Of a stretch of 64,000 nucleotides of DNA, positions 12,120-24,870 are shown one piece after another (positions within the stretch are counted from its first letter, which is position 1; every line of letters starts with the position of its first letter). Made by a program: the position numbers and the translations under genes. Source of the stretch: Phyllostachys edulis (Eukaryota > Streptophyta > Magnoliopsida > Poales > Poaceae). The DNA is taken from NCBI GenBank assembly GCA_036346405.1, contig CM070550.1, positions 13,178,115 through 13,242,114 of the forward strand. The letters are read 5' to 3'. The notes beneath the pieces were generated by a model. It did not search any database, was not told the DNA's origin, and was given only the letters and a program-made list of their open reading frames with translations.

Positions 12120-13482
12120 TCCAACAAAAAACTATTTAAACCTTCCTGGATTAAAATAAAAAATATTATTTGAAGCCTTTTCTTGGATTTTGTTGGATTT
12201 TAAAAGGAGGTTTTCCTTTTGTCCCTAAGAGTAATTTGTTTGCAAAAATTTAAAAGCAAAAGTTAAGCTACAAATATTTTTCTTAAGTCCCAAATAATTC
12301 AAGGAATTTTTGTGCATTTTTCTATAATTTTTGGGCTTTATTTAGTATTTTCTAAAAATTCTATTATTTTTTTGGTATTTTATTTAATCAAAACCTATTA
12401 AAATGAAAAATATTATTTTAAGCCTTTTCTTGGATTTTGTTGATTTTAAAAAGAGGTTTTCCTTTATCCCTAAGAGTAATTTATTTGTAAAATTTTAAAA
12501 GGAAAATTTAAGCTAAAAATATTTTTATTAAGTCCCAAATAATTCAAGAAATTTCTCTGCATTTTTCTATAATTTTTGGACTTTATTTACTATTTTCTAA
12601 AAATACTTTTCTTTTTCTGGTATTTTATTTAATCAAAAACCTATTTAAATCGTTTTGGACCGTCCGATCAAGATCGGACGGCCCCGTTTACACGCTCCAT
12701 CCTCGTCCGAACATTCAAATCGTTATGGACCGTCCGATCGAAATTTAACGGCTAGATTGTGCTCACCCATTCGGACGGTCCGAACGTTCAAATCGTTATG
12801 GACCGTCCAATCGAATTTTAACGGCTAGATCGTGCTCACCCGTTCGGACAGTCCGAACGTTCAAATCATTGTGGACCATCTGATCAAGATCAAACGGCCC
12901 CGTTTACGTGCTCATCCTCGTCCGAAAAGAAATGAAGAAAGGAGCGGGCGAATCTTGGCCGTTAGATTTAAATCGAACGGTCCCCATTGAATGGGCCGTT
13001 CGGACCGTCCGAAGATTACAATGCATCCTGGTCGTTGTTTTAAGATCCGACGGTTCATGTTGATTGGAAGTTTTAACGTGCAGCCGCGCGTGCGAATGAC
13101 AGGTGGGGCCAGGGGGTGAGAGAGAGGGTGTGTGGTGCGGGTGAGAGTGAGAGTGGGCCGAAAGGGAAAGAGGATTGGGCCGGAGTTGGAATTTCGGCCC
13201 AAAACGAAGGAAAGGATTTTTAATTCATTTAAATCTGATAATTGAAATAAGCTTTAGAAAATAGCAAATAAATTCCAAAAATTCTAGAAAAATTCACAGA
13301 AATTCCTAGAGTTATTTTGGACTTAAATAAAATATTTCCAACTATTATTTGGTAATATTTTTTGCACATAAATTTGTTTAGCTTTAAAATAATTAGGGAA
13401 CAGCTTTTAAAAAATTTCAGAAAATCCACAAAATAATTAAGTTTTAATTTTCAACTTAATCTGAAATTTTGGGCTGTTACAC
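12120..13482 (-). repeat. gypsy LTR fragment, inverted, with internal duplication
   Basis: On the minus strand it begins TGTAACAGCCCAAAATTTC (plus-strand end at about 13482), the LTR start style seen at 5863 and 61253. Blocks at about 12151-12396 and 12397-12650 are two similar copies, each containing AGCCTTTTCTTGGATTTTG. The part at 12650-13050 holds repeated GGACCGTCCGA motifs that recur inverted at 13565-13690. Confidence 0.55.
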
Positions 13483-13539
13483 TGAGCGTATTCTTGGCTT
13501 TCTCCACAGCTACCATGTTCTTTGACTTGCTACTTCTCA

Positions 13540-14710
13540 TACAACAATGAAACTACAAGCTCCCAACGCGCGTGAGCCGTCCGATCTTAAATGGACGGCT
13601 AGGATGCATTGTAACCTTCGGACGGTCCGAACGACCCATTCAATAGGGACCGTTCGATTTATATCTAACGGCCAAGATTCGTCCACTCCTTTCTTCGTTT
13701 CTTTTCTTTCAGCGCCAAGTGGGCCCCGCCCTTCTCCTTCCTCGCCTTCGTCCCCGCGCGGACAAACCCCTCACTGCCATTGTTGCGAGCTCAAAGCTCC
13801 GCAACGGCCGCCTCTTAACCAAAAATCAAATGTTATTTAAATTGTACTCTTGGCATTGGTGTGTCATGGGAGTTTTCAAATGATTTGAAAAATAAAATAA
13901 AATGATGGTTTGGACTTGGGCGAAATGGATGAATGGTTGGTGCAGGTTTATGCACGAGCTTAATCCGGTTAGGATTAAGGCCCAGGGTTTAATTTGAAAG
14001 ACGCCCAAGTCAATTAAGGACCGCCTTTGAGCGTGCCTTTGCTATGCCTTCTTCAGTACCACCACATGTCTCGTGTGGGCGGGACTCGCTTAATAATTTG
14101 TGATACATCATCGTTATTTGTGCCATGTTGTATGTGTGGGTGCTCGGTCGACAAAGAGTCCGACTGGCGCAAGAGGGGCTCCCCGGCGACGGTTAGTCCA
14201 ATGGAAGTGAAACCTTAGCGGGCATAAATACTTTAAGGTAGAACATTGTAATGGCCTTGTGATAATTGCTTAGTCACATGCCTATGGAAGCATGTATTGG
14301 CCGACAATACGAGCAAATTATCTCATGTGGGTAAAGCTGTACAAACTCTGCAGAGTAGAAAACTATTCAAATAGCCGCGTCCGCGGTCATGGACATGCTA
14401 GCAAAGCCACTCCGAGTTAGACTTGCGAGCACGGAAGTTGTGCTCATTCTTGCTGAATATCTTTACTCAGGAGAAGACTTCTACCACGATAGTTGACGGC
14501 ATTTGACGATAATTGACAACATTGAATGACATTTGACGACATTTGACGATAATTGACAACATTTGATGACTATACATGTTGAAACATCCAGAGTTACTTC
14601 ATAGTCATTGTAAACTACTTCTGAGCAAGTTTCACTGATCCTGTAGATATCAAGTATACCTTACCAACCTCAATTAGGTCATAAAGCTGATCCAGCACCG
14701 AATTGAATCC
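13540..14710 (+). repeat. gypsy LTR fragment in the opposite orientation
   Basis: The part at 13565-13690 is the inverted counterpart of 12930-13060. The part at 13990-14410 matches the inverse of 3480-3740, sharing GTCAATTAAGGACC and the CTCTGCAG region. It is therefore the same broad LTR family, inserted in plus orientation. It carries no coding sequence. Confidence 0.55.
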
Positions 14711-14837
14711 ATGCATGACTTTTTGGAAACTTTTGCATATTTTAGTGCACTTGGGAAATCTCAAATAAAGTTTAAACCTACAAATCAATTATAAGTTCCA
14801 AAAGAAAACAAGAACAAAAACTCTTGTTCATCTTCTG

Positions 14838-15530
14838 GAAATAATTTATTGACCGAAAAGGCAAAGAGTTTGACCAGTCGATTTAAAATTTTCAGAATTT
14901 TGAAAAATTCTAAAAATTTTTGAGGAGGTTCTGAAAAATCAACTAGGTCTTAGTAAAAATATTTTTAAGCACTTTTCAAACTAAAATTTATCAGAAATAG
15001 ATTATTTTCAAAACTGAATTAGTGAAAAGGTTTGAATTTGCAATCCGATTGAACCGTTGTGTTCCTTGTCATTTAATCAATAAAACAAGACGATCGTTGG
15101 CATATTTTAGTGCAAAAAAGTACGTCCGAAATTATGTGTTATTGTAAAACCTTTGTTTGATTGTAATAAAGCTTGCCCGAAATTTCAAATTTTAACTTGT
15201 TTTCCATCTTTTATTTGAATCTAGAATATATGTGTGAGTAAAATTGTTATAAATAATTTATTCAAATACTAGATTATTTATCTTGAATTATTATTATTAT
15301 TAACAATTTTTTAGAAATTATTTTGATCTCACCAAACTTCAAATCTTTTCACTAATTTAGTTTTCAAAATAATTTATTTCTGACAAATTTTGTTTGAAAA
15401 GTGCTTAAAAATATTTTTCAGAAGACCTAGTTGATTCTTAGAACCTCCTCAAAAAATTTAGAATTGTTCAAATTTTTCTTCTATTTTAAATCGGTCGGTC
15501 AAACTCTTTGCCTTTTCGGTCAAAACCCTT
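14838..15530. repeat. large inverted repeat (about 200-bp arms)
   Basis: The left arm, from ATTTATTGACCGAAAAGGCA at about 14845 to GTGAAAAGGTTTGAA near 15035, is matched inverted by about 15335-15528, which ends TTTGCCTTTTCGGTCAA. The arms enclose about 300 bp of AT-rich loop. It would fold into a long hairpin if transcribed. Confidence 0.75.
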
Positions 15531-15540
15531 TCCTCGTAAG

Positions 15541-15640
15541 GGCTAACTAATTCCCGAGTGTCATTCAATACATACACTCGAAGCTTAATAATTTAGTAGC
15601 GCACCATCCCCCCCACCACGCTACTGCTTTTTTACGCTAC
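15541..15640 (+). repeat. second copy of the outer CACTA 12027-12120 segment
   Basis: CTAACTAATTCCCGAGTGTC, a run of CATACACTCG and AATAATTTAGTAGCGC match 12027-12100 in the same order and orientation. The LTR-derived block at 12120-15530 is therefore flanked by direct copies of CACTA arm sequence. Confidence 0.7.
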
Positions 15641-15649
15641 CGCCACTTA

Positions 15650-16814
15650 AATCGCCAAGTCTAAGACTCCTAACCTCATCTCCGCCGCCACACCCGACCC
15701 CACGCCTCCTCCACTACTACAGATCCCGCCTCCTCCTCCGCCCAACCCCACCGCCTCCTCCTCCACCCAACCCCTGCCTCCCGCCCTCATCCTCCTGCTC
15801 CCTCCCCTCACCGCCTCCACCGCCTCCTCCTTCACCACCTCTGCCTCGCCACCACACCCGACCCCGCCGCCACACCCTCCTCCACTACCTCCCTCTCAGA
15901 TCCAACGCGTGTCCTCCTCGTCGCCACACCCGACACCGCATCCACCGCCTCCGCAGCAGCCGACGACGCCGACCTCCTCATTTGCCGCCGCTGTACCTGA
16001 CATCGACGTCCCGCCTCTTCCGTCTGCGTAAATGGTATGCCATGTGCCTCGACGCCCAGATTCGACACCATGTAGCCTAATGACGCCGCAACCTTAGGTA
16101 AAACCTTTCCTACAACTGATTCAGCATAAGCATTGTGTTACTATTTGCTTGGGGGGGGATGTGGCCTGTGGGTCAAATTGGTGCTCTTTTGTATATATCT
16201 TTTGGATTGCATCTGTTTCATGATGAGAGCAAAATGGAGCCATCAGTGTGAGTGTGGCTATACTAATGGCATCTATACTAATGATGCATTATACGAAGAA
16301 CCTGCTTGTATTGTACGCTAATTATATGGATGAATTGTAGTCTGTAATTTGAACATAGCAACAAAAAGGAAGCATTCCATGTAGCTAGTTTGCACTGACT
16401 CTGCATTTCTTACATATTCTTCTTGTAAGATATGCCAAAATACATGACCTTTTGTAATGATAATAGGGTGCATAGGGGTGGTGCTGACACTATAGGAAAT
16501 ACATGACCTTTTGATAAAATGATTTATATATGCAAAGAAGAAACCTAAGGATAACAGTATGGATGGATCATCATTTTTTTAATGTCGCCCATGCATCCAA
16601 CACCATCATGCTTTAAGCTTCCTGTCTAACCCACCACACATCACCTGAAATGACTCTTCCTGTCCATTTGGTGGCACAACACGCTGTTTCTATAAGAATG
16701 TGATTTGATATCCTGTTAGAGGTAAGTATGAACTTTGTAGTGTAGAGAGCTAGACCTTTTCATACAGCCTGCACTACACATCACCTAAATTGTCTTTTTT
16801 TTTTGCACACTAGG
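15650..16814 (+). other. leader of the outer CACTA gene
   Basis: A CCG/CCT-rich stretch (15650-16035) is followed by about 800 bp of AT-rich DNA up to the first coding ATG. The C-rich stretch gives long low-complexity open frames without domains. This resembles the 5' leader and first intron of CACTA transposase genes. Confidence 0.4.
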
Positions 16815-16911
16815 ATGGCCGAGGATCGTAGTTAGATGTACACTGGCCATAGAAACATGGGTGAGTACAACAAAGAATGGATGGAAAAGTCCAACGATTT
16901 TGTGGATCGAG
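16815..16911 (+). pseudogene. CACTA transposase-associated domain, first part (interrupted)
   Basis: The frame from the ATG at 16815 reads MAEDRS, a stop, then MYTGHRN and EWMEKSNDFVDRA. This is the start of the plant Transpos_assoc domain (PF13963 type), found at the N-terminus of TNP2-like transposases. The family normally has Trp in the conserved RSWMY motif. Here that codon is TAG, one base from TGG. The codon run is then broken by the inner CACTA, inserted after GAG at 16909-16911, and resumes in the same frame at 25885. Both lesions kill the gene. Whether the stop predates the insertion cannot be told. Confidence 0.8.
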
Positions 16912-16929
16912 CACTACTACAGAAAAGGC

Positions 16930-17340
16930 CTTTATAGACGGTTCAAAAACGCCATCACAGACGGTTCCGTGAGCCGTCTGAGTTTATGGGTCAGTAATGC
17001 TAATGGTCATCACAGACGGTTTTCAACCGTTCGCAATACATACTATCACAGACGGTCAGAGATGCAACTGCTCGTGATAGTCGACTACCACGCACGGTGC
17101 TCAGATAAAACCGTCGTGATAGTCGATTACCACGCACGGTGCGTAGATGAAACCGTTTATGATAGTCGACTACCACGCACGGTTTGTAGATGAAACCGCT
17201 CAGTGATAATCGATTACACAGACGATCAGATATGAAACCGCTCGTGATAGGATCTATCACTGCACGGTTTCATATACGCATCGTCGGTGGTAATCGATAT
17301 CACGCATTTCGGTTTCATCTCTGCACTGTCTGTGGTAGTC
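16930..17340. repeat. left subterminal repeats of the inner CACTA
   Basis: Repeated inverted motifs of the type CACAGACGGTT and AACCGCTCGTGAT, spaced about 25-35 bp, are the presumed accessory-protein binding sites. Confidence 0.8.
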
Positions 17341-18518
17341 TTTGCATTGCTAAATCTATTTTCGCTTATTGGCTAGCCTCAGAAATGCTAGCCATGCCCT
17401 CTGAAACAAGCACATCCAATTCTCATTCATTTCGTAGCACATCAAAATTGCATTCATTTCAGAAATAAGCACACATCCAATTCACAAATCAATTAACTAA
17501 ATTTAACCATTAATGTACATTAATTTACACACATGTACCATTATGTTCAATCTATCTCAATCAAGTTCAATCGCTACACTGTGGAAACTCCCATTTGGAT
17601 TTATGACCGTCTGCTCAGAATGACGCAAGGTGTGATCGAATTTTATGAGCTCGCCTGCTCCAACGCAGCTTCAAATGATGTTCGCAACTTTGTCGATATG
17701 AAGGTTAAATTCGGGCTTATATAAATTGGTAAGTATATATGAAATAATTGTTGAAAGATTGACAAACCCGAGGATCATTGGTGATCGCGAACCGATGAGT
17801 AGTTGCATGTTGTGGCAAACATAGTATCCACAGACGCTATGCCCGCGCGACGGCCGGTGGCACCGCAAAAATAGAATTGGTTAGTTCGAGAGGCATTGCT
17901 ACGGAAGTGTTATATAGGATTAATGTGTACTAGCTAGCAAGTACCGGAATGTTTGATCATGTTGCAAATATTCTTCCTTGATATTCCATCCTTTAGCATG
18001 TAACACGTCGAACACCCTACGTGACTCCAAGAAGTTAGCCTTAGCCATTGCAAAGGAAGGAAAGACTACAATAGAGTTTCTATGGAGGAAATGTGTTTAC
18101 CGATGATTAAACTCCTGATAGTTGTGAAGTTGTGAGTGGCCCTCTGAGGGAATCTAGGTATATTACGATTTCGCTTTTGGTATAATTACAATTAGAATCC
18201 AATGGAACCTACATGTATGTCAAGATGGTCATTAAACCTAAGTTCGTGTTGCTTATAAAGTACAAATCAACAAGTATAGCCAGAGTGCAACACTACTTAC
18301 TTCGGTTGTAGGGCAAAAGTATGAATTCCTTGTTGCGTGAGCCATGAAAAAATCTATAACGTAATTCTCGATTTAATGTTGCATTCGCCGTGATGCTTTG
18401 CTCGGAGACAACGTGTGGGTCGAGGAAACCTACCGGTGATTTCCTTCTTTCGCTTCACGGATCATGTATCTATTATACAAAAGCTAGGAGTTATATATAA
18501 CATTTATCGATATTACAC
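17341..18518 (-). other. 3' region of the inner CACTA TnpA-like gene
   Basis: 17366-17560 shares sequence with 21503-21700, including TGGCTAGCCTCAG and CTAGCCATGCCCTCTGAAAC, in the same orientation. The rest (17560-18518) may hold remains of a C-terminal, possibly Ulp1-protease-like domain downstream of the ORF, but I could not confirm catalytic residues. Confidence 0.35.
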
Positions 18519-20683
18519 TTAACATTGACCGTGATTGTACACACTTACGAAGGTCCAAAGATCATATGATTGAGACGCCGAGCTCGCCGAGGTTGAAGAG
18601 ACAGTAACAAGTCGTCGAAGGTCACCGTGAAGACAAAGCGTCTTGATACACGTGGTTAAAATGATGCTCCTTGAACTTGACGGTGACACCCGAGCATCGC
18701 TGATCAACCGCTTGTTGGACTGCTCCATGTACCATGCATGCAATTCCGCAATCCAAATTCTAGGGTAGGGCTGTCTAACTTCTCGAGCAACGGCTCGCTT
18801 TGGCTTGTATTTCCGCCAACGCAAGAAGGGATATTAGGAGAGGACTCGATCGCCTTCGATTTGCCCTTGCCCTTGCCGCCTCGCTTTGTATAGGTCGACT
18901 TCACAAGAGTCGATCGAGCACGAGGTGTAGATGCATGTGATGCAATGGGCCCTTGCCATGTCAAGGTCAGAAGCCGGTGCGGTCAGTCCGTGGACTTGAT
19001 GCCATTGCAGACATTCCCGTGAAGTTGACACCGGCGGGTAGCTCCGTGCAGATGTCCTCCTTGGGCCACGGATGAATGTTCCAACGGCTTGCCCTAGAGT
19101 CATGACCTCATCGCTTGGGGGAATTTTCACGGACGGCCTCGAAATTGGCACAAACACCGCCCACATTCACTTTTGCGAAACCCGGCGCTAGATTTGCACT
19201 GCACCAAAGCTCGATCATCGATGGATACACCGCCCCAAGCAAAGATCTAGGGCAACAGAGACATATCTCACTTGAGCTTGCACCAGAGCCACCTCGCATA
19301 TAACGATACAAAATTAGCTACTCCAACAGCCTATCAATGGATTGAGCATTCCGAGATAATAATTATTACCGGATGTCATCGACGAAAATCTGTCATCACC
19401 TATTGTGGTAGGGTTAGGGTTGGACGCGCAGCCTACTCGGATGTTTGGGGGTCTAAGCGGTATAGTAGGGGTAGGGCTTCCAACCGACTTGGCATTTGCA
19501 ATCCCTTAATCCTTTCCTCAAAGGTCTCTATCTGCTTTTGCTCGAACGCATCTAATCCTTTCCTCAAAGGATTGATTGAATTTTTCAAAGAGCTCATCTC
19601 GAGGGATGCACGAAGATCCTCTCGTAGCTTTGCATCGTGCTCGCTTTGGCTCTCTTCCTACTCCGCACGATCCGAGTCCGCTTGGAACCATTGTTCCCAT
19701 GTAACAAAAACACCGGCGCCTCTCGTGCGAATTCGATGCTCATCGCTTCCTAGGGCCGCAGAGAGTATATCTTTCTCCCTATCTGCTGGAATGAGCCTTG
19801 GGAAGATTGTGCACTCAACGTTATCTCGCAATATAGCCCGACATGTCATTTCACTTCCTATGAAGTTATGGAGTAATTACAAACTAGGTAGTTCGACATC
19901 TTACCAGCGCTGGGACACTTCCTAGTCTTCGGGTTTGGAAAGTACACTTCAGAGTGGTCGAATACATAACCTCGCAAATAACCACCGCTGTCGCCAAGAC
20001 ATTAGTGATCTCGAAATAGCAGGAGAGATTCAAACCGCTTGTTCGCTGTTCCCGATCCCTCCATATCGGGGCTTTACCCGCATACCAATGTGCCGAAGTC
20101 TGTGGGGTGCTTGTTTTTGCTCGAGGGCCGTGTGCGCCGCACTTTCACTCTTAAATTCATCTGTCGCCTTCTTAGCCACAAACTCGCCCAGACTCTTCCA
20201 AGAATAGATACTTGTGGAAGGGCGGCTTCGATCCTTCTCCACGAAGTTCTTGACAAGCATGTTTTGAAGTTCTTCCACGCTTTGCACGCCAGAGCAACGC
20301 GTGTCGTCACACGGAGTCCGTGAGTTCTTCCGGATCTCAACGATGCGAGAATTTCCGCCAAACAAGCTTTCGATGGTCCGCACCACCTTCCACGAATCAT
20401 AGGTGATCTTGACCCGCTCCGCGCAACTATTCCACCATTCTCCTAATGCGACGCCGCTCGGCGAGGATTGATAGGGTCCTGCATCGACGACTCCGTGATG
20501 GTAAATCGCCCGTGGGCCTTTTCGATATTCCTCTTCTTCTACCGCGGTTGATATTGTTCCAGAGGATGGTGCATCATCGACACACATGGGCGGCGATGAC
20601 TCGTAATGAGCGAAGACATCTTCACAAGAAATAGAATTATCATTGCAATGTATTCCAAAGAGCGATATCAAAACAAATACCAT
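18519..20683 (-). pseudogene. TnpA-like second gene of the inner CACTA
   Basis: The minus strand encodes a degenerate protein of the kind paired with TNP2 in grass CACTA elements. Recognisable parts are an acidic N-terminal region, a GVALGEWW segment, an RIVEIRKNSRTP segment, FVTWEQWFQ, a coil-like EELFEKFNQSFEER region and an EVMTLGQAVGTFI segment. A degraded HAWYMEQSNKR block appears near the end (about 18720-18760). Such proteins bind subterminal motifs, and in several grass families are fused to a protease-like C-terminus. The frame shifts at about 20030, 19700, 19311 and 18830, so it is a relic. Its start is near 20683, after a GC-rich leader (20815-21110). Confidence 0.55.
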
Positions 20684-21124
20684 ATGAATAATCGACTAGA
20701 ACAAATACAAATTCCTAAAACATGTACAATTATCATGAAGGACCATGACAGATTATTGATAGAAATAGTTAGGAAAGGGCATGGGGTCGATCGGTAACTT
20801 CGGCATTGGTTACCTTTAGGCCGACGAGACGGACGAAAGCAGCAAGAAGACGAGCAAAGAGGGCGTGAGGCTGGAAGGGGAGGCGCGGCTGCCTGGGAGG
20901 GGAGGAGGCGGCGGGCTCGGGCAGGAGGCGCGGTGGGGGAGGAGGCGCCGGGCCGGGAGGAGGAGGCGGCGCCGACGGGATCGGGAGGAGAAGCGCCGAG
21001 CTCGAGGAGGCGGCGCGAGGACGGTGGCGACGGCCTCGGGGAGGAGGGAGCGAGAGGAGTTGAGAAACTTAATCGCTTGAGAGTGGCGGCGCGCAAACCC
21101 TAGCTAGAGTCCGAATGTAAATAG
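20684..21124 (-). other. GC-rich leader of the inner CACTA TnpA-like gene
   Basis: 20830-21100 is GGCGGAGG-rich and has open frames on both strands with low complexity. In minus orientation it precedes the TnpA-like coding region, as expected of a 5' leader. Confidence 0.4.
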
Positions 21125-21475
21125 GGATGGACATCACAGACGGTTCTAAATTAGAACCGCTCAGGATATACTATCGCTGCATTTGCTTCTAACTTAGAAC
21201 CGCTCGTGATATCTGATATATCATGCACGGTTTTAATAAACAACCGCTCGTGATATGTGATGAATCACGCACGGTTTTAATAAACAACCGCTCGTGATAT
21301 GATGATATCATGCACGGTTCTAACTTAGAACCGCTCAGTGATATATGATGTATCGCGCACGGTGTTAATAAACAACCGCTCGTGATATATATAGCATGAC
21401 GGTTTTGATAAACAACCGCTCTGTGATATACATGTGAGACGATTCGTAGTTCAAACCGCTCGTGATATTATTTTG
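21125..21475. repeat. internal subterminal-type repeat block of the inner CACTA
   Basis: The same GACGGTT/AACCGCTCGTGATAT motif array as at the element ends is placed in the middle between the two genes. Alternating TCTAACTTAGAACCG and TAATAAACAACCG variants can be seen. Confidence 0.8.
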
Positions 21476-21749
21476 TATTGGTTAATATCTAGATCGATTC
21501 ATTTATTGGCTAGCCTCAGGAAATGCTAGCCATGCCCTCTGAAACAAGCGTAAAAGACAACAAGTACATGTATATACATCCAATTCACATTCATTTGAGA
21601 AACAATCACATCCATTTCACAAGACAAATCAATTAATTAACTCAAATGAACTAAAATTAACCATTCATCGTAATGTATATACATATACACACATTGTTCA
21701 ATTAATCTTTAAAAATTAGCCCTTCATGATGATCGACGCAGATGTAGCT

Positions 21750-24700
21750 AGTTTCGTCATGTTCTTCTTCCTCGACCCTTATGCCGCTTCCAAAGGAGGC
21801 AACTCGTCAAATTGATTGTATTCTTCCTCGCCCACTACATTCTCAACTCCGACAATCCTCCTTTTTCCATGAAGAACTACGTGGCGCTTCTTATTTGCCG
21901 GTCGGTAACATAGAAGACTTGAACAACTTGGTTAGCCAAGACGAATGGTTCGCCTTTGTATCCGACACGCTCGAGGTCCACGGTAGTGACGCCTGCACTT
22001 GTCGACCTTCACCGGGAGATGGACCCAACGGCACCAAATAGGGGATCTTGAAAAGCACGTAGTCGAGCTCCCATATCTCCTCTATTTGCCCATAGTAGGA
22101 GCTCCTCACCCCATCGATCTTGAATGCATCTATGCACACACGCTGCTCGTTAGTGCTTTTTATATCCCGAGCTCACAGATAGAATGTGTACCCATTTATG
22201 TCGATCCTCGCCATGTTACAATTGTAAATGTTGGCCCTTTTGCCAACCATGTCAAGATATCACTTGACGAGCTCCTAGCAAGTCGCTCCTTCAACCATTG
22301 GTTGAACCGCATTGTGTTGTCTCGTGATCCAAACATCCGCCGCAATGGATTACGCTGTCAAGCACGCCCTTGTCTTTGTCGATATACGGGACACTTCACC
22401 ATGTGTTGCAAGACCGTGAAATGGGCTTGAGCATACGATCCATATTTGGAGTGATTGCTTTCCTTCCGATGGTCCCGATACCCTCGAGCCTCCCCTCATG
22501 GCGAGATCGAGGCACACCTATCGGTTCGACCTGAGCCATGTAATCGAGGAAGAACTCAATGACCTCTTCAGTTGCATAACCTTCGACGATCTTGCCCTCC
22601 GCCGAGATCGATTCCGTACATATGACTTGAGAATTCCCATGAACCTCTCGAACGGGTACATGCTACGAGGAACACGGGCCCGCACATCTTTATCTCCTCA
22701 CAATATGAACAATGAGATGGACCATGATATCGAAAAACGACGGAGGGAAATACATCTCAAGATCACATAGTGTCGCCACCACCTCGTCTGCAGAGCATCT
22801 AGTCCTTCGAGATCGATGACCTTCTCGAGCAATTGTGTTAAAAAATAACACTGACCTCATGATTGTCTCTCGACCTTGATCGGCAAAATACTTCTAATTG
22901 CAACAGGAGCATTTGTGTCATCAACACATGACAATCATGAGACTTCATGCCAATTAACTTCAAATCTTTTATCGAAACAAGTTTCTTCATGTTGGCGGAG
23001 TAACCGGACGGAACTTTCACGCCATGCAAGCACCGGCACAGTTCGGTTCTCTCGCCTTGGACAGAGTGTAACAAGCGGGGAAGGTACGTTCGTCCTTTAT
23101 CGGTCCTTGTTGGTGCTAACTCAGTCCGATGTCCATATCAACCAAGTCAAGCCGCATGCGTTGACACCATCCTTTGTTTTGTCACGAATGTTCAAGAAGA
23201 GACCAATCAAGTCATCACATACATTCTTCTCTACATGCATGACGCCGATGCAAAGGCGAACTTCTAGGTGCTCCCAATAAGGTAAGTCCCAAAATATTGA
23301 TCTCTTCTTCCACATGTTCTTCTTACTTGTCCTCGATTTACATCCCTTTCCAAGCACAACATCTAAATCCTTAACCATATCATAGACCTCTTTTCCGCTT
23401 AAATGCCTTGGAGCCGAATCTGTCCTCCTTCTCTCCGTCAATTGTTTCTTCATCTGCGGTATGGGTGAGCCCTCAAGGAACCTACGATGACGCATGTACA
23501 CGGTTTTGCTTGAGTGATTCACCACACACTCTCGGTATCATCTAAGCAAAGAGTACGTGCTTTGGCCCTTTTGTACTCGGCCCGACAGATTAGCAAGGGC
23601 AGGATAATCATTTATGGTGCGTAACAACAAGGAACGAAGTGAAGTTCTCTCGCTTGTACGCATCCCATACATGTACCCTTCAATCCACAATTTTTAGATC
23701 TTCCATCAATGGTGCTAGGTACACATCAATATCATTCCCAGGTTGCTTCGGCCCTTGGATAAGTATCGACAACAAAATATACTTCCGCTTCATACACAAC
23801 CAAGGAGGAAGGTTGTAGATACAGAGCGTCACGGGCCAAGTGCTATGTCGGCTGCTCATGTTACCGAAAGGATTCATTCCATCTCAGACTCAATCCAAAC
23901 CTTATATTCCTCGGTTCCGCACCGAAGTCTGCAAACCTCCTATCGATGTTTCTCCACTGGGCGGAATCAGCAGGGTGTCTTAACTTTCCGTCATTCTTAC
24001 GCTCCTCTGAGTGCCAATACAAGTAGTTTTGCATTCTTTGGGTTCGCAAAACCGCTTCAAACGGGAATTACAGAAGATACCACGCCACCTTAGCAGAGGT
24101 CCTTTCTTCACCTCGATTCCCTCGTCGTCATCCGATTGCTTTACGCTTGTATCGGGATGCGTTGCACACGAACATACATGCATGTTTGTATACTCGTTGG
24201 TAGAGGATACGATCGTTCGGACATGCATGTATTCTTTCTACTTCCATTCCCAATGGACAAAGAACCTTTTGGCTTTGTAGGTGGTTTTGGGCAACTCATT
24301 TCTCTCGGAAGCATGTCCGCTAAGAGACCTAACAACTCGTGAAACTCTTGTCGGACCAACCGTTGCTTGCCTTCAATTTCAGCGGTTTAAGCACGGATGA
24401 CAACCTTGTGTATTCCGACTTGCGGCCGGGAACAAAGGTTTCTCTGAGTCCTCCATCACGCCGAATTGAACATACTCCTCTCATCACAGCTTCCTTCGCA
24501 TCGCGAAGCATCCGATCTAGATTGTCATCGTGCGGACCTATCCGAATCGGAACCACAATCGACATCATTCGCGACATATCGTTGACTTCTGATAATATGC
24601 ATATCGTTGACTTCAGATAATATGCTCTTCACCGTGGATCGTCCAACATGTATAACCCTTTTGAAACCCTTCAATCAAGTGTGCTTTGATCTGCGCTCGG

Positions 24701-24870
24701 TTGTTAAACATCTTCGATTCTCGCGATCAATGCATGGACAAGACATATATTCCGCCCCTTATTCAACATATCCTCCTCGGCGGCTCTTGTAAAAGCAGAC
24801 ACGCCATTAATGTACTCTTCACTCACACGGTTCTCGGTGTACATCCAACTTCGTCCATCACACGGTTCGT
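21750..24870 (-). pseudogene. TNP2-like CACTA transposase of the inner element
   Basis: The minus strand encodes the main transposase in several frames. N-terminal domain: GRSWMYTENRVSEEYINGV at about 24850. Then KASNGWSDKSFT (about 24340) and LADMLPREM (about 24310). Core transposase region: MNPFGNMSS and ILIQGPKQPGNDIDVYLAP (about 23720-23870), WEHLEVR, MHVEKNVCDDLIGLFLN (about 23190-23230) and KLIGMKSHDCHVL (about 22930). C-terminal DUF4216-type region: YYGQIEEIWELDY (about 22090) and DLERVGYKGEPFVLA (about 21930-21990). The protein cuts and joins CACTA ends in the nucleus. Frames break many times, so this copy is not functional as read. Confidence 0.8.

Noticed and set aside
15650..16071. 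CCG-rich frames suggesting a proline-rich protein
   Set aside because: Low complexity, open on both strands, and positioned as the leader of the outer CACTA gene.
19272..19925. Plus-strand frame of 217 codons inside the inner CACTA
   Set aside because: The minus strand carries recognisable TnpA-like text over the same interval, so this frame is its shadow.
22498..22770. Plus-strand frames at 21999-22770
   Set aside because: They are shadows of the minus-strand transposase, which has clear motifs on both sides.
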